From contig CALAWF010000063.1 in NCBI GenBank assembly GCA_937894665.1, positions 1-10,235 of the forward strand: a stretch of 10,235 bases of DNA, in the 5' to 3' direction. Numbering within the stretch: the first letter of the stretch is position 1; each line of letters begins with the position of its first letter. The stretch is from an uncultured bacterium. GTDB taxonomy: Bacteria; Cyanobacteriota; Vampirovibrionia; Gastranaerophilales; Gastranaerophilaceae. Positions 6,304 to 10,235 of this stretch are shown here, in pieces. The position numbers and the translations under genes are program-made. The notes under the pieces are model-generated. The model searched no databases, was not told the origin of the DNA, and saw nothing but the letters and a program-made list of their open reading frames with translations.

Positions 6304-6381
6304 AAAGGAGAAAGAGTAGTAATACTTGACAATAAATTTACGGAGCAATTCCGTTAGAGTTAACTACTTTATATAAATAAC
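6304..6381 (+). promoter_or_regulatory. Structured leader with displaced ribosome binding site for the transposase
   Basis: The only good ribosome site, AAAGGAG (6304-6310), is 71 bases from the ATG and no start codon lies at normal distance from it. The bases between can fold: 6313-6320 pairs with 6363-6370 (8 bp, one G-U), enclosing a small hairpin ACGGA/TCCGT (6340-6344 with 6350-6354). The fold would leave about 13 unpaired bases between ribosome site and ATG. Confidence 0.35.
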
Positions 6382-7308
6382 ATGAATTATAAACAATTAT
6401 TTGAAAAGTTTAATTATAGAGAAGATAAACTTCGTACCAAGAGTCAATGCATGAAGTTCTTGGAAGACCTTATTTGGGAAGGTGTTCCTGTAAGCCCGTT
6501 TGACCCGGAATCTAAAGTTTACAAATGTAAAAAGAGACCTTTTTATTACAAATGCAAAAACACAAATAAGTACTTTACGGTACTAACCGGTACAATTTTT
6601 GAAAATACCAAAAAACCACTTACAGTATGGTTTAAATTGATTGAGTTAGTTATTACTTTAAAACCAGGGATAAGTGCTATCAGTGCCGCAAAATTGTGCA
6701 GGGTATCATATCCTACAGCTTTGAATATGCTACAAAAAATTAGAACAGTTATGGGAAAAGAAAATGGTCAAAAATTACAAGGTATAGTTGAAGCTGACGA
6801 ATATGTTGCAGGCGGAACATTAAAAAATATGCACTATGATAAGAAACTAGCAGCAAGAGCAAAAGGAACATACCAAAATAAAATTCCTGTACACGGTATG
6901 GTTGAACGTGGCGGAGATGCTGTTATAAATGTTGTTCCAAATCTTGAGGCTGATACTATAAATGCTAAAGTTATTAAACATTTAAAAATAGGTTCTACAT
7001 TATTCACAGATGAAAATGTCGGATACAAGAAAATTTCACAATTTTATAAACACAATTTTGTCGTTCATAGTAAAGGGAAATACGTAGATGGTAATGTTTA
7101 TACAAATTCTATCGAAAGTCTTTGGGCTGGATTTACACGAACATTGGGAACCTACATACATCCAACAAAGAAATATTTACAAAATTATGCAAATGAACAT
7201 GTTTTCAGGTATAATACAAGAAAAATGAATTCTATTGATATATGTATTCATTTTCTATTATTAACAGAATCAACAAAAATTACTTGGAGGCAAATTCGTC
7301 TTGCATAA
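6382..7308 (+). CDS. IS1595-family (ISXO2-like) DDE transposase
   Basis: The enzyme cuts the element's ends and joins them to target DNA. The 308-residue chain has the family order: an N-terminal zinc-ribbon region (about 35-75), a helix-turn-helix (about 97-123), and the DDE_Tnp_IS1595 catalytic domain (about 133-280). Catalytic residues are Asp139 in VEADEYVAGG, Asp210 in LFTDENVGY, and the NSIESLW motif with Asn242/Glu245, followed by the family-typical NEHVFRYNTR. The zinc ribbon is degraded: CxxC is replaced by SPFD and the second pair keeps only one Cys (YKCKNTNK), although TGTIFENTKKPL after it is well kept. The ATG is the first in frame after a stop but lacks a nearby ribosome site. 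It overlaps the next gene by 8 bases and ends about 510 bp from the right terminal repeat. Confidence 0.95.
   Translation: MNYKQLFEKFNYREDKLRTKSQCMKFLEDLIWEGVPVSPFDPESKVYKCKKRPFYYKCKNTNKYFTVLTGTIFENTKKPLTVWFKLIELVITLKPGISAISAAKLCRVSYPTALNMLQKIRTVMGKENGQKLQGIVEADEYVAGGTLKNMHYDKKLAARAKGTYQNKIPVHGMVERGGDAVINVVPNLEADTINAKVIKHLKIGSTLFTDENVGYKKISQFYKHNFVVHSKGKYVDGNVYTNSIESLWAGFTRTLGTYIHPTKKYLQNYANEHVFRYNTRKMNSIDICIHFLLLTESTKITWRQIRLA
7286..7303 (+). promoter_or_regulatory. Ribosome site and TTG start of the gene overlapping the transposase
   Basis: GGAGG (7286-7290) lies 10 bases before the TTG at 7301-7303, inside the last codons of the transposase. The next in-frame ATG is 22 codons farther and has no ribosome site, which supports the TTG start. 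Confidence 0.6.
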
Positions 7309-7786
7309 CATTTATAACGTAATCGAGCTTAAGAGAGGTATATACAAAATCTGCTCACAAGAATTAATGGAAGAAATTGCGAGTGTACCTAGATTTGAAA
7401 ATTTTTATAAAGATATATTTGAACTTTATAATGTAAAATATGATACAGAAACAATCAAACAAAAGAGAACTTTTGTAGCTGCAATAACAAAGTATTTTAT
7501 TATAGACAGACTTCCAAAAGATGAACTTACTGTTGATGATGCAAAATACAGTTATATAGATAGTGATTGTTACTTAAAGAAAGACCTTCAAAGAGTTGTC
7601 GATGACTATTTTATAATTCGTCAAGAGAGTTCTTCAGACTTAGATTTTATTCAACGCTATTCTAAAATTTATGAAGATGGAGTAATAAAAGATTTTAGTA
7701 AGGAAATTTCAGAAAATAGAGATGATTCTCTTTCTGTATTTTCTAAAGTTGTAGAGAAATTGTATTACTCAAAAGACGAAGATTAG
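7301..7786 (+). CDS. Unknown protein overlapping and co-expressed with the transposase
   Basis: I do not recognise this 161-residue protein. It appears wholly helical and charged, with no membrane segment, cysteine cluster or nucleotide-binding motif. The C-terminal half is rich in Asp, Glu and Ser. It begins at a TTG within the final codons of the transposase, preceded by GGAGG, and overlaps that gene by 8 bases in another frame, so it is almost certainly translated with it. It ends 31 bases before the right terminal repeat, so it belongs to the element. The coupling suggests an accessory or controlling role in transposition, such as an end-binding partner, target selector or inhibitor. This is inference from position only; an independent passenger function is possible. 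Confidence 0.75.
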   Translation: MHNIYNVIELKRGIYKICSQELMEEIASVPRFENFYKDIFELYNVKYDTETIKQKRTFVAAITKYFIIDRLPKDELTVDDAKYSYIDSDCYLKKDLQRVVDDYFIIRQESSSDLDFIQRYSKIYEDGVIKDFSKEISENRDDSLSVFSKVVEKLYYSKDED

Positions 7787-7817
7787 CCCTTTTTTGAGTT
7801 GTCTTAATATTTCTTAA

Positions 7818-7846
7818 TATTTAGTGTAAACTTCTTTATAAATCCC
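7818..7846 (-). repeat. Right terminal inverted repeat of the transposon (29 bp)
   Basis: Its reverse complement is identical at all 29 positions to 861-889. It is the right boundary of the element; native chromosome resumes after it. Confidence 0.95.
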
Positions 7847-7854
7847 ATAGAATT
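7847..7854. repeat. Right target-site duplication, ATAGAATT
   Basis: Direct repeat of 853-860, abutting the right terminal inverted repeat. Removing the element and one copy restores a continuous intergenic region between agmatinase and the pilin gene. Confidence 0.93.
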
Positions 7855-7886
7855 CCAAAGGAGTACAGATTTTAAATTAAATTATA

Positions 7887-7915
7887 TTGAGCAAAAGAAA
7901 AACATATGGTATAAT
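7887..7915 (+). promoter_or_regulatory. Strong vegetative promoter of the pilin-like gene
   Basis: TTGAGC (7887-7892) and a perfect TATAAT (7910-7915) are separated by 17 bp, with an extended TGG just before the -10 box. Transcription would begin about 25-30 bases before the ATG. It is native DNA 32 bases beyond the right target duplication and is intact. Confidence 0.8.
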
Positions 7916-7949
7916 AAATATATACTTTTAGGATTAAGCAGGGAAAGAT

Positions 7950-8564
7950 ATGATAAAAAAAACATTAGCATTTACGGTCGCAGAAATACTTGTTGCAATG
8001 TCTGTTGTTGGAGTTGTTGCAGCAATGACTATTCCAACACTTCACTATAACAAAACAAAAAAAGAATACAGTGTTAAACTAAAAAATTTCTACAGCCGAA
8101 TGCAAAATGCAGTTGAAGATATGCAAATAGATAAAGGCTCTTTTAAAGATATGAAAAAGCCGACATATGGGACAATGAAAAACTGGTATATGAACAATAT
8201 TGACCCTTACATGGGACACCAATACGAGCAAGGAAATATTGTTTATTTCAAAGATGGTTCTTCATTGCAATTACTTGGAATTGGTGGCTGCCTTGATGTA
8301 ATGTATGATATAAATGGAGGTAAAAGTCCAAATAAATGGGGATATGACTTACATAGATTCCTATATTGTTTCGATAATGCAAACAGAGAATCTTGGTTCG
8401 GCGACAAAGAAACATTCTTCGGACCTTATGGAGCAGGTCTTGTTGCAAGATCAACAACTCGTCAAGATATGATTAATACCTGTAAATCTACACCCGTTTA
8501 CTGCTCACGACTTCTCCAAGTCGATAACTGGGAGTTTAAACAAGACTACCCATTCAAGTTCTAA
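7950..8564 (+). CDS. Type IV pilin/pseudopilin-like protein
   Basis: The 204-residue protein carries a class III prepilin signal: a short basic leader MIKKTLA, a cleavage point before Phe8 (Ala instead of the usual Gly at -1), Glu at mature position 5 (Glu12), and a hydrophobic helix to about residue 31. After cleavage and N-methylation by a prepilin peptidase it would join a type IV pilus or type II secretion pseudopilus. The globular part holds DINGGKSPNKWGYD (120-133), a motif I associate with pilin-like proteins of this group and possibly a calcium site, plus four cysteines (114, 140, 178, 185) that could form two disulfides. The gene stands alone between its own promoter and a terminator. 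Many such genes occur scattered in Gastranaerophilales genomes, so its exact pilus role is unknown. Confidence 0.85.
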   Translation: MIKKTLAFTVAEILVAMSVVGVVAAMTIPTLHYNKTKKEYSVKLKNFYSRMQNAVEDMQIDKGSFKDMKKPTYGTMKNWYMNNIDPYMGHQYEQGNIVYFKDGSSLQLLGIGGCLDVMYDINGGKSPNKWGYDLHRFLYCFDNANRESWFGDKETFFGPYGAGLVARSTTRQDMINTCKSTPVYCSRLLQVDNWEFKQDYPFKF

Positions 8565-8585
8565 AATATAGTTAAATTTGATAAT

Positions 8586-8622
8586 AAAATAAGACCTCTT
8601 TTAATATGCGAGGTCTTATTTT
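8586..8622. terminator. Bidirectional intrinsic terminator between the pilin and bioA genes
   Basis: A perfect 13-bp stem (AAAATAAGACCTC, 8586-8598, with 8610-8622) encloses an 11-base loop, with a T-run on the plus side and an A-run giving a T-run on the minus strand. It lies between convergent genes and can end both transcripts. Confidence 0.9.
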
Positions 8623-8635
8623 TTAGTTTAAACAA

Positions 8636-9994
8636 TTATACAACATAATCTTTCATCACTTCTAACATACATTCTTTAGCAACATTAGTTACAAAATCCA
8701 TATCATCAGGTTGAATAATTAGAGGCGGGTTGAAATATATTATATCTCCTAGTGGACGAAGAAGAACGCCTTTTTTAAGTGCCTTTTTATAAATTTGATA
8801 ACCAAGTCTTAAGTTAGAAGGAAAGGCTTCTTTTGTCTTTTTATCTTTAACTATTTCAATTGCATTAACTAGGCCGATATGACGAACTTCCCCGACATAA
8901 GGCAAATCTAAAAATTTCTCGTTGATGATTTTATTGAAATATTTGGCATTTTCAACAGCGTGCGGAATAATTTGTTCATCACGTAAAATGTCAAGAACCG
9001 CATTCGCAGCAGAACATGCCAATGGATTTCCGGCATAAGTGTGAGAGTGCATAAATGCTTTACCTTTTCCGTAATCATCATAAAAAGCATCATAAATATC
9101 ATTTGTTGCAACACAAATTGACATTGGCATATATCCGCCAGTCAAACCTTTTGAAAGACACATTATATCAGGTGATACTCCGGCATGGTCAAACGCAAAC
9201 ATCTTGCCTGTTCTGCCATAACCAGTTGCAATTTCATCGGCTATCAAATGAACATTATATTTATCACACAATGCTCTTAATTTTGTCAAATATAGAGGTG
9301 GATATATCTTCATCCCTGCAGAACCCTGCAACAACGGTTCAACTAACATTGCACAAGTTTCATCTCCATACTTTTCAAAAGTTTTTTCAGCATGTTCAAA
9401 ACATTCGCAATTACAATTATCTCTACATTTGCCATAAGGACATCTGAAACAATCCGGACCTTCAACCCTTACAACATCCATCAAAATAGGTTTATAAATT
9501 TGAGAATATAAATCACAAGCCCCAACTGATAAAGCTCCTATTGTTTCACCATGGTAAGCATCTGTTAATGCCATAAATCTTTTCTTTTGGGGATTACCTG
9601 TTTGTTGATGATATTGAAAACTCATCTTCATTGCCATTTCAATTGACGCTGAACCATTATCCGCAAAATTAAATTTGCCCAAGCCTTTACCCTTTGGCAA
9701 AACATCCATCAATCTTTGACACAAAGTAATTGCAGGTTTGTGTGTAAAATTGGCAAAAATTACGTGTTCCAAAGTGTCTAATTGTTTCTTCATTGCTTCA
9801 TTGATTCTAGGATTGCAATGCCCTAACAAATTACACCACCAAGAACTAACAACATCTTTATAGCAATTTCCGTCAATATCATATATATTTATTCCTTTTG
9901 CATGGTCAACAACAATTGGCGGTAATGTTTCATAATCCTTCATTTGAGAACACGGATGCCAAATATATTTTAAATCTTCTTCTTGCCAATTCAT
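8636..9994 (-). CDS. bioA: Adenosylmethionine-8-amino-7-oxononanoate aminotransferase
   Basis: The enzyme transfers an amino group to 8-amino-7-oxononanoate (KAPA), giving 7,8-diaminopelargonate in biotin synthesis. At 452 residues it matches the family of class III PLP aminotransferases. Visible sites: Trp52-Trp53 in SSWWCNLLGH, AYHGET with Tyr147, IADEIATGYGRTG with PLP-contacting Asp253, and the Schiff-base lysine Lys282 in LSKGLTGG; HSHTYAGNPLA (316-326) holds the phosphate-contact region. Two points differ from E. coli BioA: the HPYTSM Tyr is Cys15 (HPCSQM), and an insertion near 182-198 has six cysteines, as in some Gram-positive and deep-branching homologues. The amino donor, SAM or lysine, cannot be settled by eye. 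The start overlaps the bioD stop by one base (TAATG), with GGGAGG upstream, so the two are translationally coupled. Confidence 0.93.
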   Translation of the reverse strand: MNWQEEDLKYIWHPCSQMKDYETLPPIVVDHAKGINIYDIDGNCYKDVVSSWWCNLLGHCNPRINEAMKKQLDTLEHVIFANFTHKPAITLCQRLMDVLPKGKGLGKFNFADNGSASIEMAMKMSFQYHQQTGNPQKKRFMALTDAYHGETIGALSVGACDLYSQIYKPILMDVVRVEGPDCFRCPYGKCRDNCNCECFEHAEKTFEKYGDETCAMLVEPLLQGSAGMKIYPPLYLTKLRALCDKYNVHLIADEIATGYGRTGKMFAFDHAGVSPDIMCLSKGLTGGYMPMSICVATNDIYDAFYDDYGKGKAFMHSHTYAGNPLACSAANAVLDILRDEQIIPHAVENAKYFNKIINEKFLDLPYVGEVRHIGLVNAIEIVKDKKTKEAFPSNLRLGYQIYKKALKKGVLLRPLGDIIYFNPPLIIQPDDMDFVTNVAKECMLEVMKDYVV

Positions 9995-10235
9995 TATTTT
10001 TCCTCCCAGATTTTTAACAAATCATCTTTTGATATATCTAAATCTTTATCACCTTTTTTTATCGTTGCGATAACGTTTATTCCGGTTAATCGCTCAATTT
10101 GTTTTTTATTATCAAGGTGCATAAAATTATTTTCATCAAAATTATTTAGGATTATCCCCTTAATATTTAGACCTTGTTGTTTTGCATATTCAACAGTCAA
10201 CAAAACAGAATTTATTGTTCCTAGTCCACCATCTG
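9994..10235 (-). CDS. bioD: Dethiobiotin synthetase, C-terminal part only (5' end outside the window)
   Basis: About 80 C-terminal residues of a protein usually near 220 long are visible; the frame is open to the window edge, and the TTG at 10201-10203 is internal, not a start. The stretch DGGLGTINSVLLTVEYA followed by KGIILNNF is the conserved region after the third P-loop-fold motif in BioD, where the enzyme binds nucleotide and substrate. BioD uses ATP and CO2 to close the ureido ring of 7,8-diaminopelargonate, giving dethiobiotin. It precedes bioA with a one-base overlap of stop and start, the classic arrangement for coupled expression of consecutive pathway steps. The P-loop and start lie beyond the window, so completeness cannot be judged. 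Confidence 0.88.
   Translation of the reverse strand, partial: DGGLGTINSVLLTVEYAKQQGLNIKGIILNNFDENNFMHLDNKKQIERLTGINVIATIKKGDKDLDISKDDLLKIWEEK

Larger units (their letters stand above)
861..7846 (+). mobile_element. Cargo-carrying IS1595-family transposon, 6,986 bp, intact ends
   Basis: The element is bounded by perfect 29-bp inverted repeats beginning GGGATTTATAAAGAAG and by perfect 8-bp direct repeats. It encodes one transposase of the IS1595/ISXO2 type close to the right end, with a small overlapping downstream gene. The remaining 5.2 kb holds passengers: a DUF2130 protein, a pair of zinc-ribbon membrane proteins, an XRE regulator and a three-gene phage-tail-like module with a leucine-rich-repeat protein. 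The strict identity of ends and duplications suggests recent movement and probable activity. IS1595 relatives are known to include members with passenger genes, sitting at the border between insertion sequences and transposons. I do not recognise this particular element. The target was the intergenic space between the divergent agmatinase and pilin genes. Confidence 0.92.

Noticed and set aside
6326..6331. TTGACA as a transposase -35 box
   Set aside because: No -10-like hexamer lies 16-19 bp downstream; that stretch is the ACGGA/TCCGT hairpin.
6326..6376. 16-residue leader peptide starting at TTG before the transposase
   Set aside because: The TTG is 15 bases from the ribosome site, too far for normal use, and the same bases look like a stray TTGACA; nothing else supports translation.
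7767..7799. Terminator at the end of the gene overlapping the transposase
   Set aside because: ACTCAAAA/TTTTGAGT can pair, but the stem is short, A-T rich and has a large loop with no following T-run.

Overview
The window looks like a chromosomal segment of an uncultured, low-GC gut bacterium, most likely a Candidatus Gastranaerophilales (Melainabacteria/Vampirovibrionia) member. The taxonomic clue is the prepilin at 7950-8564: its A|FTVAEIL...VVGVVAAMTIPTL N-terminus is a form I associate with that group. This assignment is an inference from protein style, not from a marker gene.

Chromosomal backbone: the left edge holds the 5' part of an agmatinase gene (minus strand, cut by the window edge). 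The right side holds a type IV pilin-like protein gene (plus strand), a shared hairpin terminator, and the biotin genes bioA and bioD (minus strand; bioD cut by the window edge, the two overlapping by one base). Before the insertion described next, agmatinase and the pilin gene were simple divergent neighbours.

The main discovery is a complete, apparently recent, cargo-carrying transposon at 861-7846 (6,986 bp). It has perfect 29-bp terminal inverted repeats (861-889 and 7818-7846) and is flanked by a perfect 8-bp direct repeat, ATAGAATT (853-860 and 7847-7854). An IS1595/ISXO2-type DDE transposase (6382-7308) lies near the right end; 8 bp is the target duplication expected for that family. 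The element inserted about 5 bp upstream of a likely agmatinase promoter and about 30 bp upstream of an excellent pilin promoter, so it appears to have left both intact.

Cargo, left to right: (1) a DUF2130 protein with a long coiled coil and a PD-(D/E)XK nuclease-like motif set; (2) on the minus strand, a two-gene operon of membrane proteins with zinc ribbons at opposite ends; (3) an XRE-family regulator divergent from that operon, with overlapping back-to-back -35 boxes centred on a palindrome; (4) on the minus strand, a tightly coupled three-gene module resembling phage tail-fibre genes, whose middle gene carries 78-bp (26-residue) BspA-type leucine-rich repeats; (5) the transposase and an overlapping, TTG-started gene of unknown function. 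The element is therefore more than an insertion sequence: it carries a putative nuclease, a regulated membrane operon and a phage-derived, repeat-variable binding protein on one mobile unit. How these parts work together cannot be read from the sequence.
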